Source of the DNA: Setoptus koraiensis
Lineage: Eukaryota; Arthropoda
Direction: 5' to 3'
DNA: 64,000 bases
NCBI GenBank assembly: GCA_048013815.1
Contig: CM106585.1
Location: 248,001-312,000 of the forward strand
Under the pieces are notes generated by a model. That model did not search any database. It had not been told where the DNA came from and saw only the letters and a list, made by a program, of their open reading frames with translations. The position numbers and the translations under genes are program-made. This document shows positions 11,350 through 20,735 of this stretch, in pieces; position 1 is the stretch's first letter, and every line of letters begins with the position of its first letter.

Positions 11350-12779
11350 TGTATGTAATTGGTGTATTGGTTTGTGGTAATTAGATACTTGTTTTGTGTC
11401 CGGCCTAAGTATATATATATATAATATTGCACTAGGTATTGAGCAAGACCAATGTAATCAATTCATGGTGGATGTGGCAGCTTTTTGGCTAAATAAGCAA
11501 ATAATAATACATTTGTTAATCTCCAATGCACTTGTTATTGAGTATTTGTGACAGTTCAGCAGTTTTCTTGTTTCACAAACTGGCCATAGGGACTGCTCTT
11601 GGACTCCTTTATTTCTTTCTTTTTTCCTTACATTTTGTCAGATTGACTGTGTGGATGCTTTGAAACAGATGAGTAAAACAGAGAGATAAATAAACGAAAA
11701 AACAACTGACAGACCAGAGAATCTATTGAACAGATACACTAGTACAAGTGTAGTGTCTCACAGCGAAGAGATTTCCAACTCGTTTGCTGCTGCTGCTGTT
11801 GTTGTTGTTGTTGCTGATGCTGAAGCATAACTGTCTGTTGTTGAAGGCAGCGCTGCCTTTTCCAGTGTCTAGTCAGTGGCTGGTCGACACAGTGGGTCAA
11901 TCGCTCCTTGAAACCTGGTTACATGGCAGCATCACATCATGTTATGTAATATTTGTGAATGGCTAGCCGAAGAATATCCACGCGCAAGTTGATCCAACGT
12001 AACGTTTTTTCATAAACGTTTTCAAGTATTTCAATCAGTGGACAGAGATCATGACAGCCACAAGTGATATCTATAAAATTCACGCGACAGGTTCGTCTGT
12101 CACGCTCGCGAATATCCATACTCGAATACCCGTCCATTGCCGGTGTAGACTGGCCAGTCGTTTCTTGTGAATATCCAACGATATTTTGAATATTTTGTGA
12201 ATATTCGTTTAAATATTCGAAAATACATATCGGATATTTACTTTTGTATAAACACAAAGAATATCCACAGGCAAACTCTGTGAATGTGCTGTGGTGCTCT
12301 GCATATGCGCACAGGCCAACAACCGTCTGCTGTGAATCTCTATTCAATTATAAATAGAAGCACGGTGAAGCAATATGAACTATCCATGTGAATCTCTGAC
12401 CATTGCACCACAGTCACCACCACCACTACCAACCGCTATCACCTAGCAAAAGAATGGCAGCAGCGGCAGCGACTGTAGAAGCCACCAAACGGATTCTTGT
12501 TGAACTTCGGCGAAGTGCCAATACAAATTGTTGTTCGCACTAGCAAATGAAGTGAACGATATGTTTTTAATCTATTGTAATTATTATTATTATTTATTCA
12601 ATAAATTAGTTGTGTGCGAAATGCAATATATATCATCTATCAATAAAATAACTCCTCCTCTTAATTAAACTAAACTCTGGAGAAGATTCTTAATCTCATC
12701 AACTCGGAAGCCAATCAAATAGTTTAGTATATATCCATATATATATATACATATATACAAACACATTTTTACTGTCAAA
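11350..12779. other. Intergenic region between MFSD10 and flower
   Basis: 1.4 kb separating divergent genes. It contains a CTG/TTG tract near 11786-11816, a cluster of GAATATCC-like octamers at about 11971-12265, TATA-like repeats near 12728-12756 just upstream of flower, and no convincing gene. The 136-codon frame at 11937-12347 (-) follows the AT-rich octamer cluster and looks incidental. Confidence 0.55.
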
Positions 12780-13419
12780 ATGATGTCATCTAATTTAGCC
12801 GCAGCTGAGAACGGTGGAGTAGACCAAACCCAAAGCGATTGGTGGCTAGCCAGATGGTCCAGTCAACTAGCATGCTTGGGCGCTTGTATTTTGGGTTTTA
12901 TTGGAGTATTGACGTTTATAGGAACCAGTGTGTCGTGCATGTTCGCTGGTGCAGGACAGGTGTAAGTTACAAACTTTGAGTTGGTCTTGTCACATATTAG
13001 TGGTGATGTCGGTACACCTCATAGCTTGTCAATCAACATCACCACTAACTCATATACGATACCAAAAACAATGGACTAATCAAAGCCGATCTCTCTCCTT
13101 TTTCTTTCTTTTTTACACTCGACACAGTGCTACGGCTATACTAGTTCTGTCGGTAGAAGGATCCTCGTTTGTCTCAGCTTTATCATTTGCCAAACCGATT
13201 GGACAATTTTTTGTTGGTAGACCTGTTTGGCTCAAGACAGCTGTCTATGCTATTGCCACTATACTCCCAATGGTGATGATTGAATGTCATGGATTCTTTG
13301 TCATATTGGGCTTCTTAGTATCGGCAGCCATCACGGCAATCTATGGTATGCTACTAATTGGGAGAAAGGGACAGCTAGACGACATGAGACAAACTGCCAA
13401 TCAGCCATCTTACCCATGA
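12780..13419 (+). CDS. fwe: Flower / CACFD1 vesicle-associated membrane protein
   Basis: Flower is a small tetraspan protein of synaptic and secretory vesicles linked to calcium entry, endocytosis and, in flies, cell competition. There are two coding exons, 12780-12961 and 13128-13419. The donor GT|GTAAGT and acceptor ACACAG join in phase 2, giving 157 residues, similar to short flower isoforms. Exon 1 has the N-terminus and TM1 (LACLGACILGFIGVLTFIGT) and ends at SVSCMFAGAGQV. Exon 2 begins ATAILVLSVEGSSF and keeps the acidic residue aligned with the glutamate of the fly LLEAPCC segment, although the APCC part is changed. It then has the typical RPVWLKTAVYAIATILP and a final helix before RKGQLDDMRQTA, matching the fly GKKASAEDMRAAA tail. 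AATAAA is at 13445-13450. Confidence 0.9.
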
Positions 13420-13444
13420 TCTTATTGAGAATCAACAATCCAAC

Positions 13445-13450
13445 AATAAA
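13445..13450 (+). terminator. flower polyadenylation signal AATAAA
   Basis: Canonical hexamer 26 bases after the stop codon, before the convergent AIMP1 3' end. Confidence 0.6.
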
Positions 13451-13485
13451 ACAACACTAATCGAATAGCATCGAAACATTATATG

Positions 13486-13491
13486 TTTATT
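13486..13491 (-). terminator. AIMP1 polyadenylation signal overlapping its stop codon
   Basis: AATAAA on the minus strand is built from the last codons and the TAA stop of AIMP1. If used, the 3' untranslated region would be very short, which suits the 68-base gap to flower. Confidence 0.4.
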
Positions 13492-14482
13492 TGATTGGTA
13501 CATTCTTTAGACTTGATGTGAATAGACCGTCATTACCCTTGATTTTAAACGGAACACTCTTGTAATGAGCCACGCCATCATCGTTGGTCTTGATGTGTAC
13601 GCTTACCTGTTCCCAAACTTTTTTCTTTGGATTCAATTGGCTATCAGGCTCTCCTTCATACCCTTCACAGATCACACGATCACCTGGACTACTTTGATCA
13701 GGAGTCGACAAAAGCTCAACCTTATCCGGTGTTGAGGCACACATAACCATGGCCTCGGATAGAATTCCTCTCATCTTGGCCGGTTTGAGATTACACAAAA
13801 CAACAACTTTTCTATTTTGCATTTCTTCAATTGGCACATGTTTAACTAGGCCCGATATAACTGTTCTCGGGTTTTCGTCACCACATACAATTGTTTCAAC
13901 GTATAAAGAGTCTGCGTCAGGGTGTTTTTTCACATCGATAATCTGTCCAATTCTTAGATCGAGCCTACTAATGTCTACTGGTTTGTCATCTACTTGTGAT
14001 TGTCCACCTTTACCTGACTTAGGCGCAGCTTGTTTTGGTGCCGGCTTTGATTGGGCCACCTCTTGTTGATCATTGCTCTTTGAAATCTGTTCACCAGACA
14101 CAGTTAGTTCTTCAAGTTTTTCGCTCACAACATCCGCCTTGGCATCGGCGTGAGACTTAATGATCATCTCGTCTGTCAGCTTGGTGTTTGGATTGGTTTT
14201 GTTCTTTTCCAATTCACCTACCAAGGTCCTGATTTGCTGTTGCAACGTCTGGCTCTCTTTTATTAATTGTTCCTTGAGTTGGCTTGGAGAGGCCATAATA
14301 GAGGTTATGTTTGGAAGATATAATCTAATGATTTTATAATTTAACAACGGCTGATTATGCTTAGAGAAAACAGGATGAGTATAATTTCTTCGGATCAGAT
14401 TCCTTTCAGCACCGGAGTAATATCTTATTCCTATCGACGACTGCAAGCGGCTAGTCCGATAAATAAAGCAGGCAGCTTTCAT
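13487..14482 (-). CDS. AIMP1: AIMP1 / p43 (EMAP-II domain), multisynthetase scaffold protein
   Basis: AIMP1 binds tRNA and holds arginyl- and glutaminyl-tRNA synthetases in the multisynthetase complex. The frame is 331 residues without introns. The usual start corresponds to MASPSQLKEQL at residue 63 (ATG 14296), followed by the coiled-coil region, a Lys/Ala/Pro linker, and the OB-fold tRNA-binding domain with EMAP-II C-terminal extension (residues 167-331). That domain contains DISRLDLRIGQI, KHPDADSLYVE, RTVISGLVKH, LCNLKPAKMRG and EAMVMCAS. The extra 62 residues from the upstream ATG are basic, Ser/Tyr-rich and lack acidic residues almost entirely, like a mitochondrial presequence (for example SSIGIRYYSGAERNLIRRNY). 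The gene is head-to-head with AGA and tail-to-tail with flower. Confidence 0.93.
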   Translation of the reverse strand: MKAACFIYRTSRLQSSIGIRYYSGAERNLIRRNYTHPVFSKHNQPLLNYKIIRLYLPNITSIMASPSQLKEQLIKESQTLQQQIRTLVGELEKNKTNPNTKLTDEMIIKSHADAKADVVSEKLEELTVSGEQISKSNDQQEVAQSKPAPKQAAPKSGKGGQSQVDDKPVDISRLDLRIGQIIDVKKHPDADSLYVETIVCGDENPRTVISGLVKHVPIEEMQNRKVVVLCNLKPAKMRGILSEAMVMCASTPDKVELLSTPDQSSPGDRVICEGYEGEPDSQLNPKKKVWEQVSVHIKTNDDGVAHYKSVPFKIKGNDGLFTSSLKNVPIK

Positions 14483-14895
14483 GAACTATTGATCCCTTTT
14501 AATTTAACGCGTAACCTCTGATTGCTAAGTATAGTATTTTTCTCTTGAAACCACCTTGTATGATACAAGTTGTATCTTCAATGGCCAGATGTCTCGCTGT
14601 TTAATAGAAACACAAAAAACAAACATGTGTCGAGCTACAGGCGTGGACAGCATTGTCATAAGTGCGTTACGCACAGTTATGGATTGTTCAAGCACTACAG
14701 ACAGGAGATTTCTAAAATAATTGGCGGGAATATCCTATCTTCCATAATCCATTGTCACAAATCTGCATCGTATGATGCAGATAAAAAATAAATAAGTTTA
14801 TCGGCAATGGTTTTGACGAATTCACAAATAAATCTTGCACAAGTTAGGGTAAAGCTTATATTGAGAAACGTAAGAAGAGAATTAACACAAGCAAA
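14483..14895. promoter_or_regulatory. Head-to-head promoter region AIMP1 / AGA
   Basis: 413 bases between divergent start codons. Short open frames here lack any family features. It probably contains both promoters; no specific element is recognised. Confidence 0.45.
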
Positions 14896-16023
14896 ATGTC
14901 AAGTTTCTTTCACAGAGTTTGCTTCATCTTGCTGATTGCAAGTGTTCAAATGACATCATGGTCCGCTTTTGGCTCAACACCATTCCCTGAGAATACGGAC
15001 ATCACGCCTAACAAACATTATTACCAGGTAAAAAGCAGGACATCGATGATAGTTGTCAACACTTGGAATTTTATCGACGCGAATTCTGCTGCTTGGTATC
15101 AACTGGTCAACAATAAATCAGCATTGGATGCCGTCGAGACAGGTTGTTCTCAATGCGAGAAAGATAGATGCGACGGAACTGTTGGCTGGGGTGGAAGTCC
15201 AGCCGAAAATAGTGAAACAGCATTGGACGCGCTTATTATGGATGGAACCAATTTTAATATTGGTGCGGTGGCCGGTTTGCGACGCATCAAAAGCGCCATA
15301 TCTGTTGCTAGGAAGATCATGGAGCATACAAATCACACAATGCTAGTGGGCGACTTTGCCACAGAATTCGCCATGAAGATGGGATTCAAGGAAGAAAATC
15401 TGACAAGCAAGGAATCGTTACTCATGTGGAATAATTGGAAAGACAATAACTGTCAGCCCAACTATTGGCGAAATGTTAAACCAAATCCACGAAGCTTTTG
15501 TGGTCCTTATAAGCCTATCGACGTGAAACCAGACGATATGTTAGCGTTTAGTGGTGATAGCCAACAACCAACGAATGACCATCTCAAACCAGGACATGAT
15601 ACGATTGGAATGATAGTCATGGATTCGCAGGGCAGAATGGCTGCTGGTACCTCCACCAATGGTCTACGGTACAAAATCCAAGGTAGAGTTGGAGACTCTC
15701 CGATACCCGGTGCAGGTGCTTATGTTGATGGTGAAGTCGGAGGGGCAGCGGCAACTGGAGATGGAGATGTCATGATGCGATTCTTACTGTCCTATCAAGC
15801 CGTTGAAAATCTCAGAAAAGGTCTGTCCCCACAAGAAGCTGCAAGCGATGTTATTAAAAGGCTGATGTCGAAAACTAGTCCTCCTTACCCTATGGCAGCG
15901 GTTATAGTTGTCTCGACCGATGGATCCCATGGGGCCTCATGTTGTGGAATGAACGCCTTCCCTCGAGTAATTAGTGATTTCCGTGGTAGATATACAGTTG
16001 TGTCTAAATGTCTGGGAAAGTGA
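14896..16023 (+). CDS. AGA: Lysosomal aspartylglucosaminidase (N4-glucosaminyl-asparaginase)
   Basis: This N-terminal nucleophile hydrolase cleaves the Asn-GlcNAc bond of glycoproteins in the lysosome. The frame is a single exon of 375 residues (human 346). An N-terminal hydrophobic signal (RVCFILLIASVQMTSWSAFG) is followed by the alpha subunit with VNTWNF, SALDAVETGCSQCE, VGWGGSPAENSETALDALIM and GAVAGLRRIKSAISVAR. Autocleavage is expected before Thr236 in GHDTIGMIVMD, which exposes the catalytic threonine. The beta subunit has AAGTSTNGLRYKIQGRVGDS and GAGAYVDGEVGGAAATGDGD, all diagnostic. Cysteines expected for disulfides are present. The catalytic residues appear intact and the gene looks functional. 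It is divergent from AIMP1. Confidence 0.96.
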   Translation: MSSFFHRVCFILLIASVQMTSWSAFGSTPFPENTDITPNKHYYQVKSRTSMIVVNTWNFIDANSAAWYQLVNNKSALDAVETGCSQCEKDRCDGTVGWGGSPAENSETALDALIMDGTNFNIGAVAGLRRIKSAISVARKIMEHTNHTMLVGDFATEFAMKMGFKEENLTSKESLLMWNNWKDNNCQPNYWRNVKPNPRSFCGPYKPIDVKPDDMLAFSGDSQQPTNDHLKPGHDTIGMIVMDSQGRMAAGTSTNGLRYKIQGRVGDSPIPGAGAYVDGEVGGAAATGDGDVMMRFLLSYQAVENLRKGLSPQEAASDVIKRLMSKTSPPYPMAAVIVVSTDGSHGASCCGMNAFPRVISDFRGRYTVVSKCLGK

Positions 16024-16500
16024 AACTATCTACAAAACTGCTATACTTCAGTTCCTGTGTAAATACGAATAACAATTTATATACGAATAACAATTGACCG
16101 CAAGTAAACCTCTATCACCAGAATTTCCACAAAGTTCAATGCTGGATCTTTCAGAACGCCTACTCAACTACAACATCACTATCGTATCAAAACATCTTAG
16201 TAAAAAGCTTCGAAATAAATGTTGGATGCAAACAACTATCTTTGAATTTTTCGATAACAGACCACTTGAACGAGAAACTAAACTTATATTTGGCATCTAA
16301 AAAACGAATCGAGTTTAGTTGCCGAGAACTGTACTACAGTTATTGGCGAATGAACAAATTTCTTTCTCTGGGAGAACAATATTCGGAAAAGAATATCTAT
16401 AGAATACAATAGCATAAAAATTAGAGATTTGATGAGAGAAATTTGATTATTATATGCATTTATGTTGTCATCCAATTTAGGTGTTGCTGGTAGTTCAATC
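16024..16500. other. Intergenic region after AGA
   Basis: AT-rich sequence with a duplicated ATACGAATAACAATT motif at about 16063-16095 and no gene. It ends where the composite repeat island begins. Confidence 0.5.
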
Positions 16501-19465
16501 AACCGAGCAAACAATGAGCAGCCGGGTGTTCCCTCGAATAGGAGCCAAGCCCGATTTCCTTCAAACTCGACACCTGGGCCCCGAAGGGGCCCCAAAGATC
16601 AAATAAAGTGGTCCGGAAGTGCGGAAATTTCAACTTCCGAAAATATGGAAAAATGCATTTTTCGGACCTCACAGGGGCCTCAGACCTAAAATTTTAACAT
16701 GATTGTATAGATCCTAACGATGTCTTTGTAGGTCAGTTGAATTTAGCCTCATAGAGCATCCAGACCTCCAGATAATAAACTTCGACTCCATGAACCACTT
16801 CCGGTCTACGTGATAGTAGTCTTATCGAACATCGCACGACTCTCCGTGTGTCGGGCACGCATTCGCATTGTTTCTGGTGTCCGGATGTGTGACAATTACT
16901 CGGCCGAAGGCCGGTGTTGTCGGTTCGATCGAGGGTTGAGGGCGAAGCCCGGGTGTTGTTCGGAACACGTGCCAAGCCCGATTTCCTCCAAACTTCACAC
17001 ATGGGCCCCGAAGGGGCCCTAAAGAACAAATATAGTGGTCCGGAAGTGCGGAAATTTCTACTTCCGGAGATATGGAAAAATGCATTTTTCGGGCCTCTGA
17101 GGGGCCCCAGACCTTAGATTTTTGTATGATTGTCTAGATCCAGATGCTATCTATGTGATAGAGTTGAGATAAATATCTTACATCCATTACAAATCTCGTT
17201 GGCGATTTGACAATAAGTGCAAGTCACACTTCCGGTTTGCAAACTGACGCGATTCGGCTGTACTACCACCTAGTTACAGTCTCTAAAGCGGGTTCACACC
17301 ATATATGAAAAAAACCCGGCCCGATCACGGGCCCCGCCAACTCGACTCCCATTCCTCGGGAAGAATTTTTTTTGGTTAGGTGGCCGTCAGTCGTCCCGCC
17401 GGAGGCCGAACCCCTCTCCCGGCCCGGGCCCAACCTGCTCGACTGTGGTACTCTTTTCCGGTGGTAAAATCCCAAAAGTTTGGGGATATATCCCTGATCG
17501 CGTGATGTACGTGAATCTGGTCCAAACGTGAATAGGCACGCGCAACTGGTAGCAAATAGTAATAGTGCACGCGCTGAGACTCGGTGTGTAGTCTGACTAA
17601 TTGCGGGTGCAGTTTCACTCCGCGCCGCGCGCATCGGTCACGCCTCTTCAGTTCGACTGCTTTTACTCGACTTCTGGAGCTTCTAGGTGCAATCTACCTT
17701 CGGTATAAAGATGTTGGTACCCTGACCGATGTCCGTTCGGGTGGGTACAATCGAGGCAGTAATTTTTGGTACAGGGGTAGGAATAGTGTGTCTTCCCCTG
17801 CGCAGAACAGAGCGCGAATTTGAAACAAGAAAAAGTTTGCGCAAGGCGCGATTGAGTAATAAAAAATTGGGGTGTTGTAGCGAATAGCGACCCAGTCAGA
17901 TTTCGATGAAACTTTACACATGGAGCCCGTGGGGCTCCCTGACAACAGTTTGAGGGTGTTGTAGCGAATAGCGACCCAGTCAGATTTCGATGAAACTTTA
18001 CACATCGGGCCCGTGGGGCCCCCTGACAACAGTTTGAGTGGTCCGAAAGTGCGGAAACTTCCGGTTCCGGTTTTACAAAAACATTGAGATACAGATTTGA
18101 AACTCACTAGATAACTGAAACTGTGCATGCGGAATACGATCATGTCTATTTCAAGTCTGTACGACTTCCGGTTCACGAGATATTTGGTTAAAACTGCTGA
18201 GAGGGCGTCGACGGGACGAACTATCCGCGCGTGTTATGAAATAAGCAATTGCGGGTAGTGTTATTTTATATATAAGATATGCTCTATTTGTAGCTGGATA
18301 CAGGAATGAATCCATTACTCCCTGTGCGCTCGCCTTAAATAGGCGACGGCGTAGCGTCGAGCGCACAGGGAGGAGTTTGTATGGGATATGCCATGTTGTA
18401 TAACACGCGCCTGAATGAATTCGTGCGCTTAGAGGCTCATGCAATTTATCACACAAGCTGGCACAGCCTTTTTTCTGTGCCAAAAACATGTCTCCAGTTC
18501 GTTCTTTCACCTTCATTCCTGTGTGGATTGTAGTCACCTGAGCGGAGGGTAGAGGGCGTAGCCCGATACCCGAAGCGCTCATCAACCCTACCCGAAGGGT
18601 TCCCGTCGCAAAAAGTCGTGAGAGCGACGGAGATGTGACGGCCTCCAGAATACGAGGCCGCAGGCCGAGTTCTCAGACACACCGCATGCCATCCCCGAGC
18701 GCAGCGAAGCAATAATTTGGTCACTTCCGGTCTTCTAACCCTAGTAATATCTCTATATCTCGAAAACCGGAAGTCGCACCGAAACGATTCGGCTGTACTA
18801 CCACCTAGTTACGGTCTCTCAAGCAAGTTCACACCATATATAGAAGAAATCCGGCCCGCAGACGGGCCCCGCCCACTCGACTCCCATTCCTCGGGAAGAA
18901 TCTTTTTTAGTTTGCTGGCCGTCATTCGTCCCGCCGAAGGCCGCAGGCCGTAGGCGTGGACGACTGGAGGCCGAACCTCTTCTCCGGCCCAAGCTGCTCG
19001 ACCGTGGAACTTTTTTCCGGTGGTAAAATCCCAAAAGTTTGGGGATATATCCCTGATCGTGTTCTGCACGTGAATCTGGTCTACACGTGAATAAGCACGC
19101 GCAACTGGTAGCAAAAAATAATAGTGCACGCGCTAGGACTCGGTGTGTAGTCTGACTTATTGCCTAATTGACTTCTTCAGTACGACTGCTTTTACTCGAC
19201 TTCTAGAGCTTCTAGGTGCAATCTTCCTACGATATAAAGATGTTAGTACCCTACCTGAGGTTCGTGCGGGTGGGTATGCCATTCATTTATTCTGAGCGAG
19301 TTCTAACAGCTGGCTCAAAACATTACTCGTGGTTCTGGATTCCAAATCAGCTTCTTTTCCTCTTGATATTCTCTTTTTCAAGCACCAAACAATAGCCGCT
19401 GCGACTACTGTAACTATTAATGAGCAGAGGAGGATCATATCAACGAACAGAGTCTTTGAAATGGT

Positions 19466-19981
19466 TCACTGCTCATCTCTTTTCACAATCGCATCTTCGA
19501 TCGTGCTTAAACGGGCTTTCAAGGTATCTTCCATGTTCAACAGGTGTTTCAAGGAAAGTTGCAATTTTTCTTCCATCGGTCCTCTCTTACAGATTTTTTG
19601 GCCCATTGCGGATCGAGAGTATGATCGAGTTTCATCGAGGGCTCTACGTGCCTCGTCAACCTCAGACTTAAGTTTCTTGGTTCCCCCATTTTGCTGGTGG
19701 AGAATGTTTGAGTGATCCGATATCGACCCGTGAGTATCGTGACAGGACAAATGGCGCAAATGATCATACCGAACCAACTTAAACTGGTGATATTTTTCGC
19801 TTTTAACGTCTTTTAATTCGAGGAAATGATGATGACCGCAAGAAAGAAGATGAAAGACCAAAATTTCAGCTTGCGATTGATTATTAATTGCGAATAGTGA
19901 TGATGATTCTATTCATGATGTAGTTATAGTGGATTACTCACCTTGTTTATTGGTAGTTGTCAAGTATTGCAAGTGTTGCAT
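19466..19981 (-). CDS. Possible two-exon gene for a small coiled-coil protein inside the repeat island
   Basis: I do not recognise it. Exon 1 runs from ATG 19981 to 19942 and ends at a strong donor (CAAG|GTGAGT); a 72-base intron would end at GCAAG before 19869; exon 2 is 19869-19466. Both junctions are phase 1, giving about 147 residues: a His/Leu-rich N-terminal stretch (ILVFHLLSCGHHHFLELKD), then a charged helical region (KLKSEVDEARRALDETR, MEEKLQLSLKHLLNMEDTL) with coiled-coil character. Another open stretch in the same frame at 19465-19286 contains a hydrophobic helix followed by basic residues (VTVVAAAIVWCLKKRISRGK). The upstream part of the exon merges into the TACCC-rich repeat next to the gap. 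It could be a gene carried by the repeat, or a decayed host gene. Confidence 0.35.
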
Positions 19982-20139
19982 GATTAATTCTATAAGAACG
20001 ATGAAAACTTTGATGCGAACTGAATGAGAAATGAAAACTGACTGACAAGGTAAACCTCTTTGGCATGACTTTCGAATTGACTTGACTATAGCTTTTCTGA
20101 ACTCTCCAGGGGGCTTCTTTAGAAAGACGACACACCCGG

Positions 20140-20235
20140 ATTTGGGTATTTTGGGTAGAATCGGGTAGAACATGATGCCCTGATACCGGAATGGGTATTC
20201 CGGAAGTGCGGAAATTTCCCGTACTCGAGATACCC
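20140..20235. repeat. TACCC-rich repeat abutting the assembly gap
   Basis: Sequence with repeated GGGTATTTTGGGTA motifs and TGATGCCCTGATACC. The reverse complement of nearly the same sequence borders the second gap at about 63420-63481. Confidence 0.75.
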
Positions 20236-20735
20236 NNNNNNNNNNNNNNNNNNNNNNNNNNNNNNNNNNNNNNNNNNNNNNNNNNNNNNNNNNNNNNNNN
20301 NNNNNNNNNNNNNNNNNNNNNNNNNNNNNNNNNNNNNNNNNNNNNNNNNNNNNNNNNNNNNNNNNNNNNNNNNNNNNNNNNNNNNNNNNNNNNNNNNNNN
20401 NNNNNNNNNNNNNNNNNNNNNNNNNNNNNNNNNNNNNNNNNNNNNNNNNNNNNNNNNNNNNNNNNNNNNNNNNNNNNNNNNNNNNNNNNNNNNNNNNNNN
20501 NNNNNNNNNNNNNNNNNNNNNNNNNNNNNNNNNNNNNNNNNNNNNNNNNNNNNNNNNNNNNNNNNNNNNNNNNNNNNNNNNNNNNNNNNNNNNNNNNNNN
20601 NNNNNNNNNNNNNNNNNNNNNNNNNNNNNNNNNNNNNNNNNNNNNNNNNNNNNNNNNNNNNNNNNNNNNNNNNNNNNNNNNNNNNNNNNNNNNNNNNNNN
20701 NNNNNNNNNNNNNNNNNNNNNNNNNNNNNNNNNNN
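20236..20735. other. Assembly gap, 500 N
   Basis: Exactly 500 unknown bases, the same size as the gap at 63482-63981, so the length is a placeholder. Reading frames crossing it are meaningless. Confidence 0.99.

Larger units (their letters stand above)
16500..20235. repeat. Composite CCGGAAGT repeat island 1
   Basis: GC-richer than its surroundings and made of recurring blocks. Block A (about 170-310 bases) has a GTGTTGTAGCGA-like start, a GGGCCCC...GGGGCCCC palindrome and GTGGTCCGGAAGTGCGGAAA; copies are at about 16520-16690, 16945-17115 and 17868-18180 (the start of the last is duplicated at 17957), with a partial copy at about 20195. Block M (AACCCGGCCC...TCCTCGGGAAGAA through GTGCACGCGCT to GGGTGGGTA) is at about 17270-17750 and again at 18815-19280. 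A core block (AGCGGAGGGTAGAGGGCG ... GAGGCCG-AGGCCGAG) is at about 18538-18720. The same blocks recur at 58.0-63.1 kb. No transposase or reverse transcriptase was seen, so the family looks non-autonomous. Confidence 0.8.

Noticed and set aside
11937-12347. 136-residue frame upstream of flower
   Set aside because: Built over the repeated GAATATCC motif cluster; no domain, no conserved start and no splice support.
17694-18585. Minus-strand frames with repeated SSKSDWVAIRYNT
   Set aside because: The repeated peptide comes from repeated block A DNA; differences between copies include frame changes, so I see no sign of protein selection.
16500-20235. Retrovirus, LTR or Polinton origin for the repeat islands
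   Set aside because: No reverse transcriptase, integrase, capsid, polymerase or long terminal direct repeats were seen; the blocks look like non-autonomous DNA repeats.
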